A DNA stretch of 64,000 nucleotides from Streptomyces achromogenes (GTDB lineage Bacteria; Actinomycetota; Actinomycetes; Streptomycetales; Streptomycetaceae), in assembly GCF_030816715.1 (NCBI RefSeq), contig NZ_JAUSYH010000001.1:3472001-3536000 (forward strand), given 5' to 3'. The number at the start of each line of letters is the position of its first letter. The first letter of the stretch is position 1. The position numbers were made by a program, and so were the translations under genes. Of this stretch, positions 25,606 to 34,246 are shown piece after piece. The notes beneath the pieces were generated by a model. The model was not told the DNA's origin and ran no database searches. It saw nothing but the letters and a program-made list of their open reading frames with translations.

Positions 25606-27306
25606 TCAGCCTGTTCCGCTTCCGCTTCCGCCGGAGCCCGATCCCAGCTCGCCGATCCAGCCGGTGATGTCGTGGAACCAGCCGCTGATCAGCTTCCAGT
25701 AGCTCTGCCCCGTACCGATCCAGTCCTGCAGCGGGGTCAGCTCCCAGACCAGCCAGCCGGCCACGAACAGGATGACGATCGTGAACAGGCAGCCCTTCAG
25801 GCAGCCCAGCCCGGGGATCTTCATCGGGTTGGCGCCGCGCTGACGCGGCTCGCGCGGCGGCCGGGGCTCGGCCTGCGGCCGCTGGCGGGGCTGCTGCTGG
25901 GGCGTGGGCGCCGGCGCGTACCGCTGGGGCTGCTGCTGCGGTTGCTGGGCCGGCGCGTACTGCTGCTGCTGTCCCGGGTACCCGTAGCCGGCCTGCGGCT
26001 GCGGACGCTGCTGCTGATGCTGCGGGGGCCGCTGCTGCTGGTAGGGCTGCTGCGCCGGCTGCTGCGGCTGGCGGGAGACCTGCCGCTGGGGGCGGCGGCG
26101 CAGCGGGTCCTCGCCGGGGTCGAGGTACTGCTGGACCTGGGTCTGCTCGTTGCGGTCGCGGGCGCCCTGCATCTGGGTCTGCCAGGGGTGCGGCTGCTCG
26201 GGCGGCTGCGTCGGCCCGCCGTACTGGCCCGGCGGCACCGGCGGCAGGACGGCCGTGGGGTCGGCCGCGCCCTGCGGACCGCCCGTGTGGGGCAGGACGG
26301 CGGTGGGGTCGGCCGCGCCGGCCGGGCCACCGGTGTGCGGCAGGACGCTGGTCGCGGCGTTCGGGTCGTATCCGCCGCCCGGAACGGCGGCGGGCGCCGG
26401 GTCGGGCGCGAGCACATGGCCGACGCCTTCGGCCGCGGCGATCTGCATCGAGTTGGCGTGCACGCCGATGCCCTCGGCGACGATCCGCAGCCCGCGCGCG
26501 AGGTTCTCGGCGCTCGGGCGGTCGTCGGGGTTCTTGCGCAGGCAGCGCTCGATGACCGTCCAGAGCGGGTCGGGGACCGTGGAAGGGCGGCGCGGCTCGG
26601 CGTTCAGGTGCTGGTGCAGGACCTCGAGCGCGGAGCCGCCGGAGAACGGCGGACGGCCGGTGACCAGCTCGTACAGCAGGATGCCGGCGCCGTAGATGTC
26701 GACGGCGGAGGTCTGCGGGCGGCCTTCGGCTGACTCCGGGGCCACGTAGGCGGGCGTGCCGACGAACTCGCTGGTCCGGGTCAGACCCGGGGAGTCGGCG
26801 AGGCGCGCGATGCCGAAGTCCGTGAGCAGCGGGTGCATCTGCCCGCCGTTCTGCATCAGCAGGACGTTGGCGGGCTTCAGGTCTCGGTGCACGACGCCGT
26901 CGGCGTGGCTGGCGGCGAGCGCGTCGGCGACCTGCGCGGTCAGCAGGGCGGCGGCGACGGGCGTGAAGGGGCCGTTCTCGCGCAGATAGCGGTGCAGGTC
27001 GGGGCCGTCGACGAGGTCCATGACCAGCGCCAGCAGGTCGCCCTCGACGACCAGGTCGCGGACCCGGACGATGTTCGGGTGGGTCAGGCGCAGCAGCACG
27101 GACCGCTCCCGCAGGAAGCGCATCACGACGTCGGGGTCGTTCGCGAGCTCCTCCTTGAGGACCTTGATCGCGACGGTCTCCCCGGGCTGGCCGGCCACGG
27201 CCGCCTCGGCGCCCGCGGTCTCGCGCTGGCGGGCTCGCCAGACGGTGCCCGTGGCGCCGCGTCCGAGCGGCTCCTCGAGCAGGTACTTGCTGCCTACCGG
27301 CCGCAC
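25606..27306 (-). CDS. pkaA: Membrane Ser/Thr protein kinase PkaA
   Basis: A 566-residue Hanks-type kinase. The kinase domain (about 5-275) has LGRGATGTVW, HRDLKPAN, DFGIARL and GTPAYVAPE. A disordered juxtamembrane part holds three near-identical units of about 16 residues (DPTAVLPHTGGP), followed by a Gln/Pro/Tyr-rich stretch. A membrane helix near the C-terminus (FTIVILFVAGWLVWEL) leads to a short Gly/Ser outer tail. GTG at 27306 is chosen for AGGGAG 8 nt upstream. The stop lies 145 nt before pkaB, so the pair may share a transcript. The repeat Thr residues are plausible autophosphorylation sites that an FHA domain could read (inference). Confidence 0.92.
   Translation of the reverse strand: MRPVGSKYLLEEPLGRGATGTVWRARQRETAGAEAAVAGQPGETVAIKVLKEELANDPDVVMRFLRERSVLLRLTHPNIVRVRDLVVEGDLLALVMDLVDGPDLHRYLRENGPFTPVAAALLTAQVADALAASHADGVVHRDLKPANVLLMQNGGQMHPLLTDFGIARLADSPGLTRTSEFVGTPAYVAPESAEGRPQTSAVDIYGAGILLYELVTGRPPFSGGSALEVLHQHLNAEPRRPSTVPDPLWTVIERCLRKNPDDRPSAENLARGLRIVAEGIGVHANSMQIAAAEGVGHVLAPDPAPAAVPGGGYDPNAATSVLPHTGGPAGAADPTAVLPHTGGPQGAADPTAVLPPVPPGQYGGPTQPPEQPHPWQTQMQGARDRNEQTQVQQYLDPGEDPLRRRPQRQVSRQPQQPAQQPYQQQRPPQHQQQRPQPQAGYGYPGQQQQYAPAQQPQQQPQRYAPAPTPQQQPRQRPQAEPRPPREPRQRGANPMKIPGLGCLKGCLFTIVILFVAGWLVWELTPLQDWIGTGQSYWKLISGWFHDITGWIGELGSGSGGSGSGTG
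26240..26350 (-). repeat. Three in-frame repeats in PkaA linker
   Basis: Three copies of a unit of about 48 bp encode DPTAVLPHTGGP plus a Gly/Ala joint (the last copy is DPTAVLPPV). The copies are nearly identical at DNA level, which suggests recent duplication. Confidence 0.75.
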
Positions 27307-27710
27307 GTCATGCGCTCCCTGCTGCTTGCTTGGCTGTTGCCCGCCAGTCCCGTCAGTCCCGCCGATCCGCCGGACTTCGCGGTCCTGCTCGGCTGTCCCG
27401 CCGGTCCTGCCGGTGTTCCGACCCACTGTAGTGCCGCGGTGCGGACACGGGGCGGTCGTCACATTTCGAAGGAAAGACGTTTTGCCCGGTCGTCCTGGTT
27501 GCCCGAGCCGGACGTGACCGATCTCAACTGATCGTCGGCGAGGCACTTGTCAGGCACTTTTGCGGGCAGAGCCGACCAATCAAGATCACTTGTCCCCGGC
27601 TGGTGGGCGCGTTGTCAGTGACAGGTGCGAGGATGCCTGCAGTACTGGCCGCTGTGCTCGTGTGGGGTGGGGGGAAGCCCGCGCCCGTGCAGAAGGGACC
27701 GCTGACGGCG
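27307..27710. other. Divergent control region between pkaA and the FHA/EccC-like gene
   Basis: This 404-nt region has reduced GC around 27450-27600, where promoters for both directions are expected. AGGCACTT is directly repeated at 27541 and 27552. TTGTCAGTG-N8-GAGGAT (27612-27634) resembles a PafBC-type promoter with one mismatch in the -10. No separate gene is supported. Confidence 0.5.
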
Positions 27711-30700
27711 ATGCAGATCCGGCTGACCGTCGTAGACCCGCAGGGCCCGCCCGGCCCGTCAGCCGACGTCCGGGCCCGGGCCGCGAGCTGCGACGTACTG
27801 GTCACCGCTCCCGCCGGCACGGCTCTGGCCGCGGTGGCGTCCGCGCTGGCCGCCGCCGTCTGCGGGGAGGGCTCCGCCTCGTCCCCGTCCGCCGCCGCGG
27901 TCGTGCTGTACGCGGGCGTGGAGCGGCTCGACGCCCGGCGGTGCACACTCGGCGAGCCCCCGCTGATCGACGGCGCGGTGCTGTCGCTGGGCGCGCCGGC
28001 CGACCCCGAGCCGCATCCCGAGGTCGACGAGGCCCCGGCCCGCCTGCACGTGGTGGCCGGGCCGGACGCGGGCGGGGTCCACCTGCTGCACGGCGGCCAG
28101 GTCCGGGTGGGCCGTTCGGCCGACGCCGACATCCCCCTGGACGATCCGGACGTCTCCCGACTGCACTGCGCGGTGACGCTCTCGGCCGACGGCCGGGTCA
28201 CGGTCGCCGACCTCGGCTCCACCAACGGCACCGCGCTGGACGGCACGCGCGTGCAGGCCCGTCCCGTGCGCCTCGCGCCCGGCGCCCTGCTGCGGGTCGG
28301 CGAGTCGGCCCTGCGGCTGGCCCCGCCCGGCGGCCCGGGCCCCCGGGTGGCGACGACGCCGGACGGCGAAGGGCACGTACGGGTGCCCTGCGCGGACACG
28401 GCGGCCGACCCCGCGGCCGGGCCTTCGGGCGACGCGCCCACGGGCCCGACGGGGCCGCTGAGCCCGACGGGACCGGCGGGGGCGACGGAAGCGGTGGGGA
28501 CGACCGGCCCGACCGGCCGCGCCGGGTCCACCGGGCCGTCCGGCGAGACCGGCCACGCCTACGGCACCGCGGACCGGAGCGCCGCCGGGGGCACTGCCGC
28601 AGGCGTCGGCGGCGAACGGCTGCGGGGCGCCCGGGAGGTCCCCCTCGCGTCCCATGTCGTGCCGGGCCAGGGCGTCGCACCGCGCATCGAGAGCCGCCTC
28701 GCCGGCGACGGACCCGCGCGCGCGGCGAGCGAGGGTTCCGCCGCCACGCACGGCGGCCACGCGGGCCTCGGCTCGTTCACGGCGGCGCACGACGAGGGCG
28801 CCCGCGGACCGCACCCCGCCCACCCCGCTCCCCCCGGCTCCGGCTCCGCCTCGCCCGTCGACTCCTTCTCCCCCCTCGGTGGGGGTCCCGGCGACCCCGA
28901 CGCGGGCGACCACGCCGGCCCCGGCCGCAAAGGCACCCCCCTGCGCGGTACCGACGTCCCCTCGGGCGTGCGCCGCCGCGGAGGTCTCTCCGCCTGGGCG
29001 CGGCGGCTGGCCGGAGGCCGCGCAGGCGGTCAGGACGAGATCGCCGCCGACACGCCCGACGAGGAGGCGGCCGCGGCGGAGGACCGGCCGTCGGCCGCCG
29101 TGCCCGCCGCGCCCGAGACCTGGCCGGACCCGGCGGCGCTGCTGCTGACGGCGCTGGGCCCGGGCCCCCGGCTGTGGGAGCGCGGGCCGGGGCACCCGGA
29201 GGCGCTCACCGTGCGGCTCGGCACGGCCGACCGGCCGGCGCCCGACGGCTCGGGGCTGCTGCCCGCGGTGCCGGTCACGTCGGGCCTGCGCGAGGTCGGC
29301 GCGCTCGGCCTGGCCGGGCCGCGCACGCGGCTGTCCGGGCTGGCGCGCGCGGTGCTGGCCCAGCTCGCCGCGCTGCACTCCCCCGACGCCCTGGAGATCG
29401 TCCTGATCAGCACGGACCGGGCGCGTTCCGAGGAGGAGCGCACCGCCGAGTGGTCCTGGCTGGGCTGGCTGCCCCATGTGCGCCCCGGGCACGGACAGGA
29501 CTGCCGACTGCTCCTCGCCTATGACCGCGACCAGGCCACGGCCCGCGCCGACGAACTCCTGCGACGGCTGGAGGACTGCCTCGCGGACAACGCGAGCGGG
29601 GCCGACGGCACGGGCGGAGCCGGCGGGCCCGGCGGGGCGGCCGGGGCGCGTGCCGCCGTCCCCGGCCAGGTGCCGCCGCCCCGGAACCCCGCCCGCCGCC
29701 CCTCCTGGGCGGTGGCGGACGACACGGCCGACGGCGGCTTCCCCGGCCCGTACACGGTGGTCGTGGTGGACGGCGACCCCGGCGGCGCCGATCTGCGGCA
29801 GGCCGTCGCGCGGCTGGCGGTGGCCGGTCCGCGCGCCGGCATACACGTCGTCTGCCTGGCCGAGACGCCCGCCGCCTCGCCCTCCTCGCCGGTGACCGAC
29901 ACATACGAGGCGGCCTGTGCGGCGGCTCCCACGTTCCGCGCGTGCGGGGCGGTCGCGCTGCTCAGCGGAGACGTGGCGACGGCGCTGCGGCTGCTGCGGG
30001 TCGCGCCGGCCGGGGCGCGCACGGAGCGGCCCGGCCCGGTGGGACCGGGCACGGTCGGCGCGGTGGACGCGGTCTCCGCCGCCTGGGCCGAACGGTTCGC
30101 GCGGGCGCTGGCGCCGTTGCGCCCGGACGGCGCGGGTACGGGCGACCGGCACCCGCGGGTGTCCGCGCCGCTGCCGCCGTCGGCCCGGCTGCTGGACGAG
30201 CTGGGTCTCGCCCGGGCGACGCCCGCCTCCCTGATGGCCCGCTGGGCGGACGCGGCCGACGACTCCGCGGCGCTCGGCGGGCGGGTGCGGGCCGTGCTCG
30301 GCGCGGGCCCGCGCGGCCCGGTCGGGGTGGACCTCGTGGCCGAGGGCCCGCATGTGCTGATCGAGGGGCCGGGCGGCAGCGGGCGCACGGAGCTGCTGCG
30401 GGCGTTCGTCGCCTCGCTGGCCGCCGCCGAGCGGCCCGAGCGGCTCGGCGTGATCCTGCTGGACGGCCGCGACACCGTCGGCAAGGGCAGCGTCGGCGAC
30501 GGCCTGCGGGTGTGCACGGACGTCCCGCACGTCAGCGCCCACCTCACCGCCAACGACCCGGTCCGGATGCGGGAGTTCGCGCAGTCGCTGAGCGCCGAGC
30601 TGAAGCGGCGGGCCGAGCTGCTGGGCCGCTCCGCCTTCGCGGAGTGGCACACGCGGCACACACACCGCGCGGTCTCCGGCCGGATCGTCCCGCAGCGCAC

Positions 30701-31331
30701 GCCGGGAGCGCCCCCGGCCGGCGCGGGCGCGGGCGCCGCCGACCTGGACACCCCGCCCAGCGCGACGCTCCGGCTGCGCCCCGGGGCGGCCGCCCGTCAG
30801 CGGACCGAGACGCCGTCACCGCTGCCCCGCCTGGTGGTCGTCGTCGACGACCTGGACGCGCTCGTCTCCCCCGCCCTGGGCTCCCCGGGCCGGCCCGCCG
30901 CCGGCTCCGTGATGCGCGCGCTGGAGGCGGTGGCCCGCGAGGGCGAGCGGCTCGGCGTCCACCTGGTGGCCGCGACCGGGCCCGGCGGCCGGACCGCGGA
31001 GTCCGAGCCGGCCCGCCGTGCCACCGTGCGCATCACCCTGGAAGCGCCGGGTTCCGGCCCGGACGAACCGGCGCCGGGCCGTGGCCGGCTCCAGGGCGCG
31101 GACGGCCGTCCGACGCCGTTCCAGGGCGGCCGTGTCACGGGCCGCATCCCCCGCACGGCGACCCTGCGCCCCACCGTGGTCCCCCTGGACTGGCGTCGCA
31201 TGGGCGATCCGCCCACCCGCAGACCGGTGCGGGAACTGGGCAACGGCCCCACCGACCTGGCGCTCCTGGCCAGCGCCCTGGAGAGGGCGGCCGGCCGGCA
31301 CACCGCCCGGTCCAGCCCGTCGGGGGTGTGA
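27711..31331 (+). CDS. FHA-domain, EccC/EssC-like FtsK-family ATPase
   Basis: A 1206-residue protein. A folded N-terminal domain (1-110) and a canonical FHA domain (about 115-205; VRVGRSADADIPL, VSRLHCAV, STNGT) come first. A low-complexity linker includes a collagen-like GPTGPLSPTGPAG stretch. The rest resembles the EccC/EssC motor of type VII secretion: LWERGPGHPEALTVRLG, then one ATPase domain with GPGGSGRTELL and LVVVVDDLDAL. The Walker A lysine is replaced by Arg, so ATP hydrolysis may be impaired. No EsxA, EccB or EccD gene is nearby. ATG at 27711 is preferred, although its ribosome site is weak; upstream in-frame starts exist. The FHA domain suggests it reads Thr phosphorylation by the adjacent PkaA/PkaB (inference). 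Confidence 0.85.
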   Translation: MQIRLTVVDPQGPPGPSADVRARAASCDVLVTAPAGTALAAVASALAAAVCGEGSASSPSAAAVVLYAGVERLDARRCTLGEPPLIDGAVLSLGAPADPEPHPEVDEAPARLHVVAGPDAGGVHLLHGGQVRVGRSADADIPLDDPDVSRLHCAVTLSADGRVTVADLGSTNGTALDGTRVQARPVRLAPGALLRVGESALRLAPPGGPGPRVATTPDGEGHVRVPCADTAADPAAGPSGDAPTGPTGPLSPTGPAGATEAVGTTGPTGRAGSTGPSGETGHAYGTADRSAAGGTAAGVGGERLRGAREVPLASHVVPGQGVAPRIESRLAGDGPARAASEGSAATHGGHAGLGSFTAAHDEGARGPHPAHPAPPGSGSASPVDSFSPLGGGPGDPDAGDHAGPGRKGTPLRGTDVPSGVRRRGGLSAWARRLAGGRAGGQDEIAADTPDEEAAAAEDRPSAAVPAAPETWPDPAALLLTALGPGPRLWERGPGHPEALTVRLGTADRPAPDGSGLLPAVPVTSGLREVGALGLAGPRTRLSGLARAVLAQLAALHSPDALEIVLISTDRARSEEERTAEWSWLGWLPHVRPGHGQDCRLLLAYDRDQATARADELLRRLEDCLADNASGADGTGGAGGPGGAAGARAAVPGQVPPPRNPARRPSWAVADDTADGGFPGPYTVVVVDGDPGGADLRQAVARLAVAGPRAGIHVVCLAETPAASPSSPVTDTYEAACAAAPTFRACGAVALLSGDVATALRLLRVAPAGARTERPGPVGPGTVGAVDAVSAAWAERFARALAPLRPDGAGTGDRHPRVSAPLPPSARLLDELGLARATPASLMARWADAADDSAALGGRVRAVLGAGPRGPVGVDLVAEGPHVLIEGPGGSGRTELLRAFVASLAAAERPERLGVILLDGRDTVGKGSVGDGLRVCTDVPHVSAHLTANDPVRMREFAQSLSAELKRRAELLGRSAFAEWHTRHTHRAVSGRIVPQRTPGAPPAGAGAGAADLDTPPSATLRLRPGAAARQRTETPSPLPRLVVVVDDLDALVSPALGSPGRPAAGSVMRALEAVAREGERLGVHLVAATGPGGRTAESEPARRATVRITLEAPGSGPDEPAPGRGRLQGADGRPTPFQGGRVTGRIPRTATLRPTVVPLDWRRMGDPPTRRPVRELGNGPTDLALLASALERAAGRHTARSSPSGV

Positions 31332-31434
31332 GGCCGCCCGCCGAGGGCCCGGCCCGCCGATGGGCCCACCGCCCGCGGACGGCGCTCACGATCACGACGC
31401 GGTCACGATCCCCCGCTTGACAGCGTGGGCACTC

Positions 31435-31463
31435 TTGCCGACCCCCAACACCCGGCGTAGACC
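31435..31463 (+). promoter_or_regulatory. Promoter of the sugar ABC importer operon
   Basis: TTGCCG (31435-31440), a 17-nt spacer and TAGACC (31458-31463) match the Streptomyces vegetative consensus (TTGACR, TAGRAT) well. Transcription would start near 31470. Confidence 0.6.
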
Positions 31464-31485
31464 AGTTGCCACGGACAGCGCTCAA

Positions 31486-31501
31486 CGTTCGACGACGAAC
31501 G
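31486..31501 (+). promoter_or_regulatory. Candidate operator CGTTCG-N4-CGAACG
   Basis: A perfect inverted repeat in the leader of the sugar-binding protein gene, downstream of the predicted promoter and 15 nt before the ATG. A LacI- or ROK-type repressor site is plausible for a sugar operon. No regulator gene is adjacent. Confidence 0.5.
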
Positions 31502-31516
31502 AAGAACGGGGCAGTG

Positions 31517-32893
31517 ATGCGCAGTACGAGCAACACCATCCGGACACGCAGGACCCTGAGGGCGGCGGCCACCCTCCTGGCGGGGGCCCTGACGCTCTCG
31601 CTCAGCGCCTGCGGAAGCGACGACGACAAGAGCAGCGACGGCGGCGCGACAGCCGAGGAGAGCGGCGCCTCCGTCACCCTTCCCAAGCTGGACGGCAAGA
31701 GCCTGGAGGTGGCCGCCGTCTGGACCGGCGCCGAACAGGCCAACTTCAAGAAGGTCCTGGCGGAGTTCGAGAAGCGGACGGGCGCCAAGGTCACCTTCGT
31801 GCCCGCCCAGGACCCGATCATCAACTTCCTCGGCTCGAAGGTCGCGGGCGGGCAGCCGCCGGACGTCGCGATGCTCCCGCAGCCGGGCGCCATCAAGCAG
31901 GCCGTGGACAAGGGGTGGGCGAAGCCGCTGGGCGCGGCGGCCCTGAAGGAGCTGCAGAAGAACTACTCGCAGGGCTGGCAGGACATCGGCAAGATCGGCG
32001 GCAAGCAGTACGGCGTCTACTACAAGGCCGCCAACAAGTCGCTGATCTGGTACAACGCCAAGGTCTTCGAGAACGCGGGGGCTTCCGAGCCCAAGACGTG
32101 GGCCGAGCTGCTCACCACCGCGCAGACGGTCTACGACTCCGGTGTCACGCCGTTCTCGGTGGGCGGCGCCGAGGGCTGGACCCTGACCGACTGGTTCGAG
32201 AACGTCTACCTCTCCCAGGCGGGCCCGGAGAAGTACGACCAGCTGGCCAAGCACGAGATCAAGTGGACGGACCCGTCCGTCAAGGCCGCGCTGACGACGC
32301 TGGCGCAGGTCTGGGGCAAGAAGGACTACGTCGCCGGCGGCGCGGTCGGCGCGCTGCAGACCGACTTCCCGGCGTCGGTGACGCAGACGTTCTCCGGCGG
32401 CGACCAGCCCAAGGCGGGCATGGTCTACGAGGGTGACTTCGCGCAGGTCAACATCGTGCAGGCCGGTGCGAAGGTCGGCACGGACGCGAAGGTGTTCCCG
32501 TTCCCGGCGGTCGGCGACAGCTCGCCGGTGGTCTCCGGCGGTGACGCGGCGGTGATCCTGAAGGACTCCGAGGCGGCCCAGGCGCTGGCCACCTTCCTGG
32601 CCTCGCCGGAGGCGGCGACCATCCAGGCGAAGCTCGGCGGCTACCTCTCGCCGAACAAGAACGTGCCGGAGTCGGCGTACCCGAACCCGGTGCAGCAGAA
32701 GATGGCCAAGGCGCTGATCGCGGCCGGCGACGACTTCCGCTTCGACATGTCCGACCAGGCCCCGCAGGCGTTCGGCGGGACCCCCGGCAAGGGCGAGTGG
32801 AAGGCGTTGCAGGACTTCCTGAAGAACCCCACGAACGTGGCAGGCACCCAGGCGACCCTGGAGTCGGGCGCGGCCGCGGCGTACGGGAACTGA
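31517..32893 (+). CDS. Sugar ABC transporter solute-binding lipoprotein
   Basis: A 458-residue family 1 extracellular solute-binding protein. The signal peptide ends in a lipobox (LSLSACGSD), so it is a lipoprotein on the outer face of the membrane. A Ser/Asp linker and a two-lobe binding fold follow (QPPDVAMLPQPG; GKQYGVYYKAANKSLIWYN). It delivers an oligosaccharide or polyol to the two permeases downstream; the ligand cannot be read from sequence. The ATG at 31517 has GGGG about 7 nt upstream. The stop lies 6 nt before the next gene. Confidence 0.93.
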   Translation: MRSTSNTIRTRRTLRAAATLLAGALTLSLSACGSDDDKSSDGGATAEESGASVTLPKLDGKSLEVAAVWTGAEQANFKKVLAEFEKRTGAKVTFVPAQDPIINFLGSKVAGGQPPDVAMLPQPGAIKQAVDKGWAKPLGAAALKELQKNYSQGWQDIGKIGGKQYGVYYKAANKSLIWYNAKVFENAGASEPKTWAELLTTAQTVYDSGVTPFSVGGAEGWTLTDWFENVYLSQAGPEKYDQLAKHEIKWTDPSVKAALTTLAQVWGKKDYVAGGAVGALQTDFPASVTQTFSGGDQPKAGMVYEGDFAQVNIVQAGAKVGTDAKVFPFPAVGDSSPVVSGGDAAVILKDSEAAQALATFLASPEAATIQAKLGGYLSPNKNVPESAYPNPVQQKMAKALIAAGDDFRFDMSDQAPQAFGGTPGKGEWKALQDFLKNPTNVAGTQATLESGAAAAYGN

Positions 32894-32899
32894 CGCGGC

Positions 32900-34246
32900 G
32901 TGACGACGCCCGCGAAGGCGGGGGCTCCCGGAGCCCCCGCCCCTCCTCGCCCGCGCAGGGGCGTGACCGGCACCCGCAGGGCCGTGGCGGCGCTGTTCCT
33001 GCTGCCCGCTCTCGTGCTGCTCGGCGCGCTCGTGGTCTACCCGATCGGGTACTCGGTCGTGCGCAGCTTCTACGACCAGTCCGGCGACGGCTTCGCCGGA
33101 GTCGACAACTACAAGGCCCTCTTCACGGACGACGGCATCCGCACCGCTCTGAAGAACAACGTGATCTGGGTGGTGTTCGCGCCGACGATCGCGACCGCGC
33201 TCGGTCTGATCTTCGCGGTGCTGACCGAACGGGTGCGCTGGGGCACCGCGTTCAAGCTGGTCGTCTTCATGCCCATGGCGATCTCGATGCTCGCCGCCGG
33301 CATCATCTTCCGGCTGGTCTACGACCAGGACCCGGACAAGGGCGTCGCCAACGCGGTGTGGGTGGGCGTGCACGACACGTTCGCCGAGGCGTCGGCGTTC
33401 CCGAAGGCGCACCCGGGCCGCGACTCGCCGCTGCGGGCGGAGAAGGGCGGCGGCTTCGTCACCCGGTCGGCGGTGCGGGCCGGCGAGCCGGTCGCGCTTC
33501 CCCTGGTCGGCGTGGCGCCCGACCAGATGCCCGGCGACGCGAAGCGGGCCGTGGCGGCGCCCGCCGAGCCGGGGAAGGTCACCGGCACCGCCTGGCAGGA
33601 CTTCACCCGCGGCAAGGGCGTGGGAACGCTCGGCGCACCCGACCCGACCGAGCAGGGCTATCCCGGGATGCGGATCGAAGCGGTGAAGGACGGCAAGGTG
33701 GTCGCGTCGGCGAAGGCCGCCGACGACGGCACCTTCACGCTCCCGGCCGCGGCCGACGGGGCCCTGCTCCGGCTCCCCGCGAGCAACTTCACGGAGGCGT
33801 ACAACGGCCTGGACTGGCTCGGCCCCTCGCTGGTCACGCCGGCGATCATCGGCTCGTACATCTGGATGTGGGCGGGCTTCGCGATGGTGCTGATCGCGGC
33901 CGGTCTGGCCGGGGTGCCGCGCGAGCTGCTGGAGGCCGCCCGCGTGGACGGCGCCAACGAGTGGCAGGTGTTCCGCCGGGTCACCGTCCCGCTCCTCGCG
34001 CCGGTCCTCGCGGTGGTCACCGTCACCCTGATGATCAATGTGCTGAAGGTCTTCGACCTGGTCTTCATCATCGCCCCGGGCTCCTCCCAGGACGACGCGA
34101 ACGTGCTCGCCCTAGAGCTGTACCGCAAGGGGTTCTCCGAGGACCAGCCCGGCGTCGCCAGCGCGATCGCGGTGTTCCTGCTGCTCCTGGTGATCCCGGT
34201 GATGTGGTTCAACGTGCGGCGGCTGCGGCGGGAGGTGCGGCGGTGA
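32900..34246 (+). CDS. Sugar ABC permease (MalF type) with inserted extracellular domain
   Basis: A 448-residue permease, about 150 residues longer than most Streptomyces sugar permeases. Helices 1-3 lie at about 28-50, 88-108 and 118-140. An insert of about 160 residues (145-303) follows before helix 4. Its end (GMRIEAVKDGKVVASAKAADD, then GTFTLPAA) looks like a beta-sandwich of the carboxypeptidase-regulatory type. The EAA loop ELLEAARVDGANEWQVFRR contacts the ATPase. The insert occupies the same place as the P2 loop of E. coli MalF, which grips the binding protein. The start is GTG at 32900. No ATPase gene is present, so a shared ATPase such as MsiK probably powers it. Confidence 0.9.
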   Translation: MTTPAKAGAPGAPAPPRPRRGVTGTRRAVAALFLLPALVLLGALVVYPIGYSVVRSFYDQSGDGFAGVDNYKALFTDDGIRTALKNNVIWVVFAPTIATALGLIFAVLTERVRWGTAFKLVVFMPMAISMLAAGIIFRLVYDQDPDKGVANAVWVGVHDTFAEASAFPKAHPGRDSPLRAEKGGGFVTRSAVRAGEPVALPLVGVAPDQMPGDAKRAVAAPAEPGKVTGTAWQDFTRGKGVGTLGAPDPTEQGYPGMRIEAVKDGKVVASAKAADDGTFTLPAAADGALLRLPASNFTEAYNGLDWLGPSLVTPAIIGSYIWMWAGFAMVLIAAGLAGVPRELLEAARVDGANEWQVFRRVTVPLLAPVLAVVTVTLMINVLKVFDLVFIIAPGSSQDDANVLALELYRKGFSEDQPGVASAIAVFLLLLVIPVMWFNVRRLRREVRR

